The notes under the pieces: generated by a model | What the model was told of the DNA's origin: nothing | What the model saw: the letters and a program-made list of their open reading frames with translations, nothing else | Databases searched by the model: none | Source of the DNA: Butyricicoccus sp. | GTDB taxonomy: Bacteria > Bacillota > Clostridia > Oscillospirales > Butyricicoccaceae | DNA: 46,725 nucleotides | Reading direction: 5' to 3' | Assembly: GCA_020025885.1 (NCBI GenBank) | Contig: JAHHRJ010000011.1 | Coordinates: 1 to 46,725 of the forward strand | Made by a program: the position numbers and the translations under genes | Part shown: positions 7,379 through 15,933 of the stretch, one piece after another | Layout of the letters: every line of letters starts with the position of its first letter | Position numbering within the stretch: the stretch's first letter is position 1

Positions 7379-8521
7379 ATGAGCCAAATTACAACGATCC
7401 TGCGCGGCGCGCGCGAGTCCTATGAGATGCCGGTGCTGTTTCAGCATGCAGGCGCTTGGGTAGAGGATGCATTGACACAAGCTGGAATGGACATTGGAAC
7501 AATGGAGACCGCGGAGGACACTGTTCTGCTGCTCGGTGCGCCGTGTCCGGAGCTGACCGCAGCGGAGTACAAGCGTCTGACAGAAACCCATGCGGCAATT
7601 GGTGCTGATTTCACGGTGTTTGCACAGACAATGCCGTCTCGTGGAGCAGATGACAGCGTAACCTGTCTTGCACCAGATACACCGCCTGTTGTGTGTGCGA
7701 GAAAAGAGGCTGCAAAGACACTGGCAGAGGGTGACCTGATTGCTGCGGTAAATGCCGCTTTGCAGAATGGATACTCCGCTGAGGTCATTCTTGCTTCTCC
7801 TATCATCGCTGTGACAGACGGAATCTCTGCCTTTGAAGCGCAAAAGCGTCTGTGCACAAAGATCAATATGGGACATGTTGCGGCAGGTGTGCAGATTTTT
7901 GCACCAGATAGTGTCTATATTGCGCCAGATGCCAAAATCGGCGCAGGGACAGTCATCCTTCCCGGAACCATCATTCGAGCGGGCTGCACAGTCGGCTGCG
8001 GCGCGGTGATCGGACCCAATACACTGCTGGAAAAGGCAGAAGTCGGAGACCACACCTCGGTCAACTCGTCTCAGATCTATGACAGTACAATCGGATCAGA
8101 CGCAACAGTTGGCCCGTTTGCATATGTGCGCCCAGGATGTAAGGTTGGAAACAATACACGTGTTGGCGACTTCGTGGAACTCAAAAACGCGCAGATCGGC
8201 AACGGAACCAAAGTGGCACACCTCACCTATGTTGGTGACGCAACGGTGGGAGAGCGTGTGAATTTCGGCTGCGGCACTGTGATCGTAAACTATGACGGTT
8301 ACCATAAGTTCCGCACAGAGATCGGTGACGACTGCTTCCTTGGATGCAACACCAATCTGATCGCACCAGTAAAGCTGGGTGATCGTGTATTTACAGCGGC
8401 AGGTACGACCGTCACAAAGGATGTGCCAGATGGTGCACTGGCGGTTGCACGCTCGCGTCAGACTACACTCGAAGGCTGGAATGACAAGCGTCGTGCAAAA
8501 ATGGCAAAAGAGAAGAAATAA
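7379..8521 (+). CDS. GlmU-like protein: intact acetyltransferase half, degraded uridylyltransferase half
   Basis: This protein of 380 residues compares with about 455 for bifunctional GlmU. The C-terminal left-handed beta-helix from about residue 165 is well kept: VGPFAYVRPGC, VGDFVELKNAQIG, KVAHLTYVGDA (catalytic His), FGCGTVIVNYDG and the closing IAPVKLGDR region. This should convert GlcN-1-P to GlcNAc-1-P with acetyl-CoA. The N-terminal part lacks the nucleotidyltransferase signature (LAAGxGTRM) and the GYGR and Asp metal motifs. Only fragments such as LLLGAPCPELT resemble the fold, so UTP chemistry is unlikely. The start uses AAAGGA 8 nt upstream of 7379. It sits before prs, as GcaD/GlmU does in Bacillus. 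Confidence 0.8.
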   Translation: MSQITTILRGARESYEMPVLFQHAGAWVEDALTQAGMDIGTMETAEDTVLLLGAPCPELTAAEYKRLTETHAAIGADFTVFAQTMPSRGADDSVTCLAPDTPPVVCARKEAAKTLAEGDLIAAVNAALQNGYSAEVILASPIIAVTDGISAFEAQKRLCTKINMGHVAAGVQIFAPDSVYIAPDAKIGAGTVILPGTIIRAGCTVGCGAVIGPNTLLEKAEVGDHTSVNSSQIYDSTIGSDATVGPFAYVRPGCKVGNNTRVGDFVELKNAQIGNGTKVAHLTYVGDATVGERVNFGCGTVIVNYDGYHKFRTEIGDDCFLGCNTNLIAPVKLGDRVFTAAGTTVTKDVPDGALAVARSRQTTLEGWNDKRRAKMAKEKK

Positions 8522-8553
8522 ATTGAACTGCGTACACAGGGGGTACAATACAA

Positions 8554-9513
8554 ATGATTTCTCATGGCAAGAATATTAAGGTTTTCTGTGGTAACTCACA
8601 TCCGGCACTGGCAATGCAGATTGCATCCGCACTCGGTCTGCCACTCGGTAAGGCAACGGTCAGCACATTTTCTGACGGCGAAATTTCCGTTTCCTTTGGT
8701 GAGACCGTGCGTGGTTCTGATGTATTTCTGATCCAGTCTACCTGTGAGCCAGTCAACAACAACCTGATGGAACTGCTCATCATGATCGACGCATGCCGCC
8801 GTGCATCTGCTGGTCGTATCACCGCAGTTATGCCATACTTTGGTTATGCACGTCAGGACCGCAAGAACAAGGCACGTGACCCGATCTCTGCAAAGCTGGT
8901 TGCAGACCTGCTCTCCACCGCTGGTGCAGACCGCGTGCTGACGATGGACTTGCATGCAACCCAGATTCAGGGCTTCTTTAACATCCCAGTGGATAACATG
9001 ATGGGCGCATCGGTTCTGATCCCGCATATGGCTGGCACATTCGGCATCAACCGTGATGATCTCGTGATTGTTTCCCCAGACCTCGGTTCGGTAAACCGTG
9101 CACGTAAGTTTGCTGAGAAGCTGGATCTGCCGCTTGCGATCATTGACAAGCGCCGTCCAAAGGCTAATGTTTCTGAGGTTATGAACATCATTGGTGATGT
9201 ACGCGGCAAGAAGGTTATGCTGGTCGATGACCTCATCGACACGGCTGGTACACTCGTACATGCGGCTGAGGCACTGCTGGAAAAGGGCGGCGCAACTGAG
9301 ATCCATGCATGTGCAACCCATGGCGTACTGTCTGGTCCAGCGATCGAGCGTATCCAGAACAGCCCGATTCAGACACTGACCCTGCTCGATACCATTGCAC
9401 TGCCGCAGGAGAAAATGATCGACAAGATCCATGTACTGCCAGTTGCACCGGTATTCACCGAAGCAATTGCACGTATCTACGAAGAAGTATCTGTTTCTCC
9501 GCTGTTTGACTAA
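8554..9513 (+). CDS. prs: Ribose-phosphate pyrophosphokinase
   Basis: This cytoplasmic enzyme of 319 residues makes PRPP from ribose 5-phosphate and ATP for nucleotide, His and Trp synthesis. Evidence includes the ATP-binding region YFGYARQDRK (95-104), the catalytic region MDLHATQIQGFF (131-142) and the PRPP loop VDDLIDTAG (224-232). The length is normal for class I Prs. It follows the GlmU-like gene by 32 nt. The ribosome site is modest (GGGGG about 14 nt upstream). It ends before a strong terminator. Confidence 0.95.
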   Translation: MISHGKNIKVFCGNSHPALAMQIASALGLPLGKATVSTFSDGEISVSFGETVRGSDVFLIQSTCEPVNNNLMELLIMIDACRRASAGRITAVMPYFGYARQDRKNKARDPISAKLVADLLSTAGADRVLTMDLHATQIQGFFNIPVDNMMGASVLIPHMAGTFGINRDDLVIVSPDLGSVNRARKFAEKLDLPLAIIDKRRPKANVSEVMNIIGDVRGKKVMLVDDLIDTAGTLVHAAEALLEKGGATEIHACATHGVLSGPAIERIQNSPIQTLTLLDTIALPQEKMIDKIHVLPVAPVFTEAIARIYEEVSVSPLFD

Positions 9514-9522
9514 GCCAACAAG

Positions 9523-9557
9523 AATGGACGGAGCCGCTTTGCGGTTTCGTCCATTTT
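9523..9557 (+). terminator. Terminator after prs
   Basis: A 15-bp stem (9523-9537 with 9541-9555) with two G-U pairs and a short TTT loop is followed by TTTTT. It closes the glmU-like/prs unit. Confidence 0.85.
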
Positions 9558-9583
9558 TAAACGAAGAGAAAAATAGAATGAAT

Positions 9584-9608
9584 AGCGGGCGCGTGCGTCC
9601 GCTTTTTT
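9584..9608 (+). terminator. Second hairpin with T-run directly before the ymdB ribosome site
   Basis: The arms AGCGGGCG (9584-9591) and CGTCCGCT (9596-9603) pair over 8 bp with one G-U pair, followed by TTTTTT. The GAAGGAG ribosome site of ymdB begins a few bases later. It may be a backup terminator or a leader attenuator. Confidence 0.6.
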
Positions 9609-9625
9609 GACAGAAGGAGTCAGTT

Positions 9626-10411
9626 ATGAAAATTTTAGCGCTGGGAGATATTGTATCACAGCCGGGGCTGCATACGGTTAGCCGTCTGCTGCGCAAGATT
9701 CGCAAGGAATATGGCATTGATTTTGTGATTGCAAACGGCGAAAATGCGTCTGGCGTAGGCATTACACCGAGTCAGGCAGAGGATATCTTTGCGGCAGGTG
9801 CAGATGTCATTACACTGGGAAATCATGTGTTTCATAAGCGGCAGATCGTTCCGTATCTGGACGACTGCGCGTACATCCTGCGTCCGGCAAATCAGGCACC
9901 ACAGCAGCCGGGGCGCGGCTGGGGGATCTATGACTGCTTGGGTTACCGTCTGCTTGTGATCAATTTGATTGGTCGGTGCGAAATGGCATTTGGACCGGAT
10001 AACCCATTTTTGCTCGTGGATCGCATTCTGCACGATCAAAAGGGCAAGTATGATATTGCAGTGTGTGAGTTCCATGGCAGCGCAACGAGTGAGAAACTGG
10101 CAATGGGATTTTATCTCGATGGCAGATGCAGTGCAGTCTATGGCACACATACCCATGTACAGACAGCAGACGAGCGTGTCAACCCTAAGGGAACGGGCTA
10201 TATCACAGACCTTGGCATGACAGGTCCACTGTGGTCGGTGCTTGGCGTGGAGCCGGAGCAGTCGATCGCAATGTTCCGCGGTGACTTGACCGAGTATTTT
10301 CGTGCAGCATCGGGAGAGACTGCGCTCATGGGTGCGATCTTTGATATTGATACCGCAACGGGAAAGTGTAAGTCGGTGACACGTGTATTTGAGCGCATGG
10401 AGCACAAATAA
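9626..10411 (+). CDS. ymdB: YmdB-type metallophosphoesterase (cyclic nucleotide phosphodiesterase)
   Basis: This protein of 261 residues belongs to the TIGR00282/YmdB family. Bacillus members hydrolyse 2',3'-cyclic nucleotides and influence RNA turnover and biofilm choice. Metal ligands are visible: Asp8 (LGDIV), Glu39-Asn40 (ANGENAS), Asn66-His67 (LGNHVF), a His in CEFHGSATSEK and the pair in GTHTHVQTADERV. The usual GNHTWD reads GNHVFH, a mild departure. GAAGGAG precedes the ATG. The gene stands between its own terminators, and no rny gene adjoins it. Confidence 0.88.
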   Translation: MKILALGDIVSQPGLHTVSRLLRKIRKEYGIDFVIANGENASGVGITPSQAEDIFAAGADVITLGNHVFHKRQIVPYLDDCAYILRPANQAPQQPGRGWGIYDCLGYRLLVINLIGRCEMAFGPDNPFLLVDRILHDQKGKYDIAVCEFHGSATSEKLAMGFYLDGRCSAVYGTHTHVQTADERVNPKGTGYITDLGMTGPLWSVLGVEPEQSIAMFRGDLTEYFRAASGETALMGAIFDIDTATGKCKSVTRVFERMEHK

Positions 10412-10420
10412 ACAAAGAAT

Positions 10421-10449
10421 AAGGTCGAAAGCAATGCTTTCGACCTTTT
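10421..10449. terminator. Bidirectional terminator between ymdB and purA
   Basis: A perfect 12-bp stem (10421-10432 with 10436-10447) with a 3-nt loop and flanking A/T residues separates two convergent genes. Confidence 0.85.
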
Positions 10450-10467
10450 CATCTGCAAAATGAAATT

Positions 10468-11739
10468 TTAGAGAGAGATCACCTGATCGCGTGCAGGTCC
10501 AACGCCCAGCATGGAAACACGGCAGCCACAAATCTTTTCGAGCTCCTTAATATAGCTCTGGATGGACTGCGGCAGTTCCTCGAATGTACGGCATCCGGTG
10601 ATATCCTCGTCGAAGCCGTCAAACTCTTCGTAAATTGGCGTGCAGTGTTCAAGATCTGCAAAGTTTGCAGGGAACTCCTCAATGCGCTTACCGTTCATTT
10701 CGTAAGCGACACAAACCTTGAGCTTGGGCAGACCACGCAGCGGATCAATCTTGTTAATAACCATTTCAGTTACGCCGTTGACGCGTACCGCATAGCGTGC
10801 AATCACGGCATCAAACCAACCGGTGCGGCGCGGGCGTCCGGTCACGGTACCAAATTCGCCGCCTGCCTTGCGGATATAATCGCCCGTCTCGTCGAACAGC
10901 TCGGTCGGGAACGGACCCTTGCCAACGCGGGTGGTGTAGCTCTTGAAGATACCTATGATATCACTGATTGCAGTCGGTCCAACACCGGAACCGATACAGC
11001 AGCCGCCAGCAACTGGATGGGAAGAGGTAACATAAGGATACGTACCCATATCGAGATCAAGCAGGGTACCCTGTGCGCCCTCGAAGAGCACAAACTTGCC
11101 TGCCTTGACTGCGTCATAGGTCAGGATAGAAGTGTCCGTCACATGCTTGCGCAGACGATCTGCATAGCCGCGGTATTCTTCCAGAACGGATTCAATATCA
11201 ATCGGCTCGCCGCCATAGACACCCGTGATGACCTGATTTTTGCGTGTACAAGCCGCGCGCATTACTTCTTCAAAGCAATCAGGATCAATGAAATCGTGCA
11301 TACGAACACCGATGCGCTCGGATTTATCCATATAGGTCGGTCCAATGCCCTTTTTTGTTGTGCCAATATCGTCGCCGCCACGTGCCTGCTCAGACAGCGC
11401 ATCCAGAGTTAAATGCCACGGAAGCACACAGTGACAGCGCGCATCAATAAACAGCTTGTCCGCAGAAATGCCCTTTTCGGTCAGACCATCGATCTCGCGC
11501 AGGATATTACGTGGGTCTACGACCACACCCGGCCCAATGACATTGATGCAGTCAGGGTATAAAATGCCGGAGGGAATGAGCTGTAATTTGTATTTCTCGT
11601 CGTCTACTACAACGGTGTGTCCAGCATTGTTGCCGCCTTGGCTGCGTACCACCAGATCTGCATGTGCCGCAAAAATATCAATGAATTTGCCCTTGCCTTC
11701 GTCGCCCCACTGAGCACCTAAAATAACTTTGCCAGGCAT
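10468..11739 (-). CDS. purA: Adenylosuccinate synthetase
   Basis: This enzyme of 423 residues joins IMP and aspartate using GTP, the first step to AMP. The GTP loop GDEGKGK lies at 12-18 with catalytic Asp13; His41 is in NAGHTV. Other family blocks are KKGIGPTYMDKSERIG, EGAQGTLLDLDMGTYPYVTS and TVTGRPRRTGWFD. I chose the ATG at 11739 because AAAGGGG lies upstream on the minus strand and residues MPGKVILGAQWGDEG match the family start. It is transcribed alone, with its own promoter and a shared terminator. Confidence 0.95.
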   Translation of the reverse strand: MPGKVILGAQWGDEGKGKFIDIFAAHADLVVRSQGGNNAGHTVVVDDEKYKLQLIPSGILYPDCINVIGPGVVVDPRNILREIDGLTEKGISADKLFIDARCHCVLPWHLTLDALSEQARGGDDIGTTKKGIGPTYMDKSERIGVRMHDFIDPDCFEEVMRAACTRKNQVITGVYGGEPIDIESVLEEYRGYADRLRKHVTDTSILTYDAVKAGKFVLFEGAQGTLLDLDMGTYPYVTSSHPVAGGCCIGSGVGPTAISDIIGIFKSYTTRVGKGPFPTELFDETGDYIRKAGGEFGTVTGRPRRTGWFDAVIARYAVRVNGVTEMVINKIDPLRGLPKLKVCVAYEMNGKRIEEFPANFADLEHCTPIYEEFDGFDEDITGCRTFEELPQSIQSYIKELEKICGCRVSMLGVGPARDQVISL

Positions 11740-11800
11740 GATATAAGCCCCTTTCGTGAATGAAAAATCATAGAATATATAATTTAAAAGATACGGATTT

Positions 11801-11829
11801 ATTATACAGCAGGCATTTACCCAGCACAA
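11801..11829 (-). promoter_or_regulatory. Promoter of purA
   Basis: On the minus strand TTGTGC (11829-11824) and TATAAT (11806-11801) are 17 bp apart, giving a leader of about 55 nt. I saw no purine riboswitch or clear PurR box in it. Confidence 0.7.
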
Positions 11830-11958
11830 TAGAAAATGATAAAAAAATATGGTGCGGTCACTTCTTTGGGAAAATCAGACTTTTTCAGTAGGGAAAACGA
11901 GTGGGATTCTGGTATTCCTTACAAAATCCTAAGAAAGATCGTGTTCCATCAAAACTAG

Positions 11959-11987
11959 TTGGCACATACAAAATATACTGCTATAAT
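11959..11987 (+). promoter_or_regulatory. Promoter of the cysteine desulfurase-thiI unit
   Basis: TTGGCA (11959-11964), a 17-bp spacer and TATAAT (11982-11987) sit about 42 nt upstream of the start codon. It is divergent from the purA promoter. Confidence 0.8.
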
Positions 11988-12029
11988 AGAAAAGAACAAA
12001 AATAGAAGAAATCGTTCAGGAGGAGAAGC

Positions 12030-13163
12030 ATGATACACTATTTGGATAATTCAGCAACGACAATGGTACTGCCCGAGGCGCGAGAGGCGGCAGTCCATGC
12101 GATGTGTGAAGCGTTTGGCAACCCATCCTCCTTGCATGCGATGGGCATTGATGCGGCACGCAGCCTAAAAGAAAGCCGCGAAACCGTAGCGGCAGTGATG
12201 GGATGCACAGCGGCAGAGCTGTATTTTGTTTCGGGCGGTACGGAGGGCATCAATACCGCGATCTTTGGCGCGGCACGCAAAAACCGCCATCTGGGAAAAC
12301 ATATCATCACAACGACCATTGAACACGCGGCAACCACGCAGGCTTGCAAGCGTCTGGAAAGCCAAGGATATACCGTAACCTATATCGCGCCAGATGCAGA
12401 GGGGCATATTGCGGCGCAGGAGATTATAGACGCCTGCAAAGCAGATACCATTTTGGTCACTATGATGCTGGTGAACAATGAGGTCGGGACGGTACTGCCA
12501 GTTGCCGAAGTGGGCAAGGCACTGAGGCAAAAGTGCCCACAAGCCCTGTTTCATATTGATGCGGTGCAGGGACTGTTCCGCGTGCCGCTGACCCCGAAAA
12601 AGTGGAACTGTGACCTCATGAGTGTGAGCGGACATAAAATCGGAGCACCCAAGGGCATTGGCGCGTTCTATATGAAGCGTGAAGTTCGCCTTGCGCCGTA
12701 TATTGTAGGCGGCGGGCAGGAGAGCGGATTCCGTTCAGGCACCGAGCCAATGCCGCAGATCGCAGCGTTTGCAGCGGCATGTAAGGTGCGCAGTGCAAAT
12801 CTCGAACAAGACCTTGCACATGTTGCAGAACTCAAAGCCTATCTGACCGAACAGATGAAACAGCGTTTGCCGTGGGCAAAATGGAATGGTGCACCGGATG
12901 TGCCGCATGTGGTGAACTTCTCCTTGCCGGGCTGCAAGAGTGAAGTCATGCTGCGTGTGCTGGAATCCAAAAAGGTCTTTGTATCTGCGGGTTCGGCGTG
13001 TTCCAAGGGAAAAGAAAGCCATGTGCTGCATGCAATGGGATTGGACAAGGCGCGGATCGACAGTGCACTCCGTGTCTCGTTTGCACCACAGAATACGCGA
13101 GAAGATATTGATGCGCTCATAGATGGACTGGAAGCTGGCGCAAAGATGTTAAGACGGAAATAA
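12030..13163 (+). CDS. Cysteine desulfurase (IscS/NifS family)
   Basis: This PLP enzyme of 377 residues takes sulfur from cysteine to form a protein persulfide. It has the PLP Lys203 in SGHKIGAPKG, a PLP-ring His in TIEHAA (His99) and the sulfur-carrying Cys324 in GSACSKGKESHVL. The neighbouring ThiI 13 nt downstream argues that it feeds sulfur to 4-thiouridine in tRNA (and thiazole synthesis), as NifZ does in Bacillus, rather than mainly to Fe-S clusters. An AGGAGG-like site precedes the ATG. Confidence 0.92.
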   Translation: MIHYLDNSATTMVLPEAREAAVHAMCEAFGNPSSLHAMGIDAARSLKESRETVAAVMGCTAAELYFVSGGTEGINTAIFGAARKNRHLGKHIITTTIEHAATTQACKRLESQGYTVTYIAPDAEGHIAAQEIIDACKADTILVTMMLVNNEVGTVLPVAEVGKALRQKCPQALFHIDAVQGLFRVPLTPKKWNCDLMSVSGHKIGAPKGIGAFYMKREVRLAPYIVGGGQESGFRSGTEPMPQIAAFAAACKVRSANLEQDLAHVAELKAYLTEQMKQRLPWAKWNGAPDVPHVVNFSLPGCKSEVMLRVLESKKVFVSAGSACSKGKESHVLHAMGLDKARIDSALRVSFAPQNTREDIDALIDGLEAGAKMLRRK

Positions 13164-13176
13164 GAAAGGAATTATT

Positions 13177-14340
13177 ATGAGAGAAGTTTTACTGCTAAAG
13201 TGCGGAGAGATTGTATTAAAGGGTTTGAACCGCAAAAAGTTTGAAGATCGTCTACTGGGCAACCTCAAGCGCAGATTGAAGCAATTTGGAGATTGCGTGG
13301 TTAGTCTGCGTCAGTCGGTCATCTATGTGGAAATTCCGGAGATCGTAGACGGCGATGCGGTTATGGAAGCCGTGGAAAAGGTGTTCGGCATTGCGCTCAT
13401 CTGCCGTGCGGCGGTGTGCGAAAAGACGCTGGAGTCCATGCAGGAGACTGCGGAAACTTATCTTGCTGATTACATTGCACGTGCGCAGTCCTTTAAGGTG
13501 GAGACCAAGCGCGGCGATAAGCGTTTCCCGATGACCTCCATTCAGGTATCCCAGTACATTGGCGGCGAACTGGCACAGAAGTACCACTTGAAGCCAGACA
13601 TGCACAATCCGGAACTGACCATTCACTTCGAGATTCGTGAGCAGTACGCATTCGTCCATGCAGGTCCGGTACAGGGTGCAGGCGGTATGCCAGTTGGCAC
13701 CAATGGTCGTGCAGCACTGCTGCTGTCCGGTGGTATTGACTCTCCGGTTGCAGGCTATATGATGTGCAAGCGCGGACTGGAACTGATTGGCATTCACTTC
13801 TTTAGCTATCCCTATACCTCAGACCGCGCAAAGGAAAAGGTATTTGAGTTGGGACGCAAGCTGACTGCATATTGCGGAAAGATGCCTGTACTGGTCGTAC
13901 CGTTCACCAAGATTCAGGAAGAGATTCGTGACAAGTGCCATGAGGAGCTGTTTACCCTCATTATGCGCCGCTTTATGATGCGCATTGCCGAGCAGCTGGC
14001 GGTACAGTATGACTGTGGTGGTCTGATTACAGGCGAAAGTTTGGGGCAGGTGGCAAGCCAGACCATGCCGGCAATGGCAGTTACCAATGCCGTTTGTGAG
14101 ATCCTTCCGGTATTCCGTCCAGTGATCGGCATGGACAAGGAAGAAATCGTGCAGATCGCGCGCAAGATTGATACTTTTGAGACTTCGATCCTGCCATATG
14201 AGGATTGCTGCACGGTATTTACACCAAAGCACCCGAACACTAAGCCCAAGATGTACAAAATCTTGGAGGCTGAGGCAAATCTGGACGTGGAACAGCTCGT
14301 TGCAGAGGCGGTTGCAGGAACCGAGCGGGTTCTGGTGTAA
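13177..14340 (+). CDS. thiI: tRNA 4-thiouridine sulfurtransferase
   Basis: This protein of 387 residues has an N-terminal ferredoxin-like/THUMP region (about 1-165) that binds tRNA. It is followed by a PP-loop ATPase with SGGIDSPVAGYMM (184-196). It adenylates U8 of tRNA before sulfur transfer. There is no C-terminal rhodanese domain, which is normal for Gram-positive ThiI, where the partner desulfurase gives sulfur directly. AAAGGA precedes the ATG. It forms a tight pair with the desulfurase gene. Confidence 0.93.
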   Translation: MREVLLLKCGEIVLKGLNRKKFEDRLLGNLKRRLKQFGDCVVSLRQSVIYVEIPEIVDGDAVMEAVEKVFGIALICRAAVCEKTLESMQETAETYLADYIARAQSFKVETKRGDKRFPMTSIQVSQYIGGELAQKYHLKPDMHNPELTIHFEIREQYAFVHAGPVQGAGGMPVGTNGRAALLLSGGIDSPVAGYMMCKRGLELIGIHFFSYPYTSDRAKEKVFELGRKLTAYCGKMPVLVVPFTKIQEEIRDKCHEELFTLIMRRFMMRIAEQLAVQYDCGGLITGESLGQVASQTMPAMAVTNAVCEILPVFRPVIGMDKEEIVQIARKIDTFETSILPYEDCCTVFTPKHPNTKPKMYKILEAEANLDVEQLVAEAVAGTERVLV

Positions 14341-14473
14341 TTGTTTCCGCATCAAAGGCGGACTAGATACAAATTTTATCAAGCTTTGATACAGTTATGA
14401 TCGTATTAGGCACAGAAATGTGTTATCCTATTGATAGGCGTTTGACACAGCAGAGGAAAGAGGAAGATTGCAC

Positions 14474-15715
14474 ATGAAAGCAGAACTCATTGCAGTTGGA
14501 ACCGAGATCTTACTCGGAGATATTGTAAATACAGATGCACAGGTAATCTCACAGGGGTTATCTGAGTTAGGCATCGATGTGTATTATCAGACCGTGGTGG
14601 GAGACAATCCCGAGCGCTTGGAGCGCGTCATCCGTGAAGCCAAAGAGCGTGCGGATATCATCATCACGACAGGCGGTCTGGGACCAACATTGGACGACTT
14701 AACCAAGGAGACACTGGCGCATGTATTCGGCAAGGGACTTGTGCTGCATCAGCAATCCCTTGACCATATTCGCCGTTTCTTTGCAGAAATTGGGCGCGAA
14801 ATGACAGCGAACAATGAAAAGCAGGCGTGGCTTCCGGAAGGCTGTGTGCCGCTGCACAATGACTGGGGCACTGCACCAGGATGTGCATTTGAAGCAGATG
14901 GAACACATGTGATCATGCTGCCGGGACCACCGCGCGAGTGTGAGCCGATGTTCCGTTACCGTGCAATGCCGTATCTATATCCGCTTGCGGGCGGCTGCAT
15001 CGTTTCACACAATGTGCGCGTGTTTGGGTTGGGTGAGTCGGCAATGGAGGACATTTTGCACAATGAAATGGCGACGATGACCAACCCCACCATTGCACCT
15101 TATGCAAAAACCAGCGAGTGCTTTGCACGTATCACTGCCAAGGCAGATACCCAAGAAGAGGCAGAGCAAATGCTGAAGCCTGTGGTCGATCGGGTGGTTT
15201 CTGCATTGGGTGAATATGTATACGGTGTGGATGTGGATTCCCTCGAGCAGGTAGTCGGAAAAATGCTGACTGAGCGTGGCATGACGCTGTCCGTTGCGGA
15301 GAGCTGCACAGGCGGTTTGGTGTCCAAGCGGATTACGGATCTGCCAGGCGCTTCGGCATATTATAAGGGTGGTGTATGCTCATATGCCAACGAAGTGAAG
15401 ATGGCGGTGCTTGGTGTTTCTGCTGAAACACTGGAGTCCGTAGGTGCAGTTTCACCCGAAGTTGCCGAGCAGATGGCGCGAGGCGTTGCAAAATGTATGG
15501 ATACGGATGTAGGTGTCGGCATTACAGGTATTGCAGGACCAGACGGTGGAAGCGAACAAAAACCAGTTGGTTTGGTGTATATCAGTGTTTGGATGGAGGG
15601 AAAGCAGCAGACACATAAAATGCATGGCAGCCTTGGACGTGATCGTGTGCGCAATCAGGCGGCTTCTACGGCGCTTGATATGATTCGCCGGATGCTGCTT
15701 CAAGGCACAAATTAA
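14474..15715 (+). CDS. cinA: CinA-family protein (nucleotide pyrophosphatase-like / NMN amidohydrolase)
   Basis: This protein of 413 residues has two domains. The N-terminal MoaB-like domain (about 1-170) carries GTEILLGDIVNTDAQ and TTGGLGPTLDD, seen in the ADP-ribose pyrophosphatase half. The C-terminal CinA domain (about 255-413) carries VAESCTGGLVSKRIT and GVGITGIAGPDGG, seen in NMN deamidases. The likely job is pyridine-nucleotide salvage; in Bacillus it lies upstream of recA, but no recA follows here. I chose the ATG at 14474 over a TTG at 14468 because AGAGGAAG is better spaced to it. Confidence 0.9.
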   Translation: MKAELIAVGTEILLGDIVNTDAQVISQGLSELGIDVYYQTVVGDNPERLERVIREAKERADIIITTGGLGPTLDDLTKETLAHVFGKGLVLHQQSLDHIRRFFAEIGREMTANNEKQAWLPEGCVPLHNDWGTAPGCAFEADGTHVIMLPGPPRECEPMFRYRAMPYLYPLAGGCIVSHNVRVFGLGESAMEDILHNEMATMTNPTIAPYAKTSECFARITAKADTQEEAEQMLKPVVDRVVSALGEYVYGVDVDSLEQVVGKMLTERGMTLSVAESCTGGLVSKRITDLPGASAYYKGGVCSYANEVKMAVLGVSAETLESVGAVSPEVAEQMARGVAKCMDTDVGVGITGIAGPDGGSEQKPVGLVYISVWMEGKQQTHKMHGSLGRDRVRNQAASTALDMIRRMLLQGTN

Positions 15716-15743
15716 GAGAGTTTTTAAAAGGTATATAAAAAAT

Positions 15744-15787
15744 GTCCAGTGTTCGCAGAAAATGCGAAATATCACTGGACTTTTTTT
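15744..15787 (+). terminator. Terminator after cinA
   Basis: An outer stem GTCCAGTG/CACTGGAC (15744-15751 with 15773-15780) and an inner TTCGCA/TGCGAA stem are followed by seven T. It separates cinA from the glycogen cluster. Confidence 0.88.
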
Positions 15788-15798
15788 CATAGAAGTTG

Positions 15799-15804
15799 TA
15801 TAAT
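15799..15804 (+). promoter_or_regulatory. Probable -10 box of the glycogen cluster promoter
   Basis: A perfect TATAAT lies 130 nt upstream of the glgB start. The -35 region falls on the terminator's T-run and is poor (TGGACT-like at 15776-15781), so an activator may be needed. It is the only promoter-like signal I see before glgB. Confidence 0.4.
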
Positions 15805-15933
15805 CTATATAGTAAAAATGAATTTTACTTCGTATAAACTGTGGAAAACAACAATAAAAACACAAAGGCGAAGGAAAAAACTGGAAAAATGAGGAAAATA
15901 CGCAAAAATGCGTATTTAGAGGGAGATGAACGC

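Noticed and set aside
8596..9762. Long minus-strand reading frame (388 codons) opposite prs
   Set aside because: It is rich in Cys, His and Arg, has no family motif or ribosome site, and lies opposite a clear prs gene. Similar shadow frames opposite EIIC (36321-37511), the dipeptidase (38740-40230) and the flavodiiron gene (45439-46497) are rejected for the same reasons.
11740..11800. Purine riboswitch before purA
   Set aside because: The leader is only about 55 nt and lacks the conserved three-way junction sequences.
15841..15933. GTG start giving a 31-residue longer GlgB
   Set aside because: The extension is Lys/Asn-rich with no ribosome site, while ATG 15934 has GAGGGAG at good spacing.
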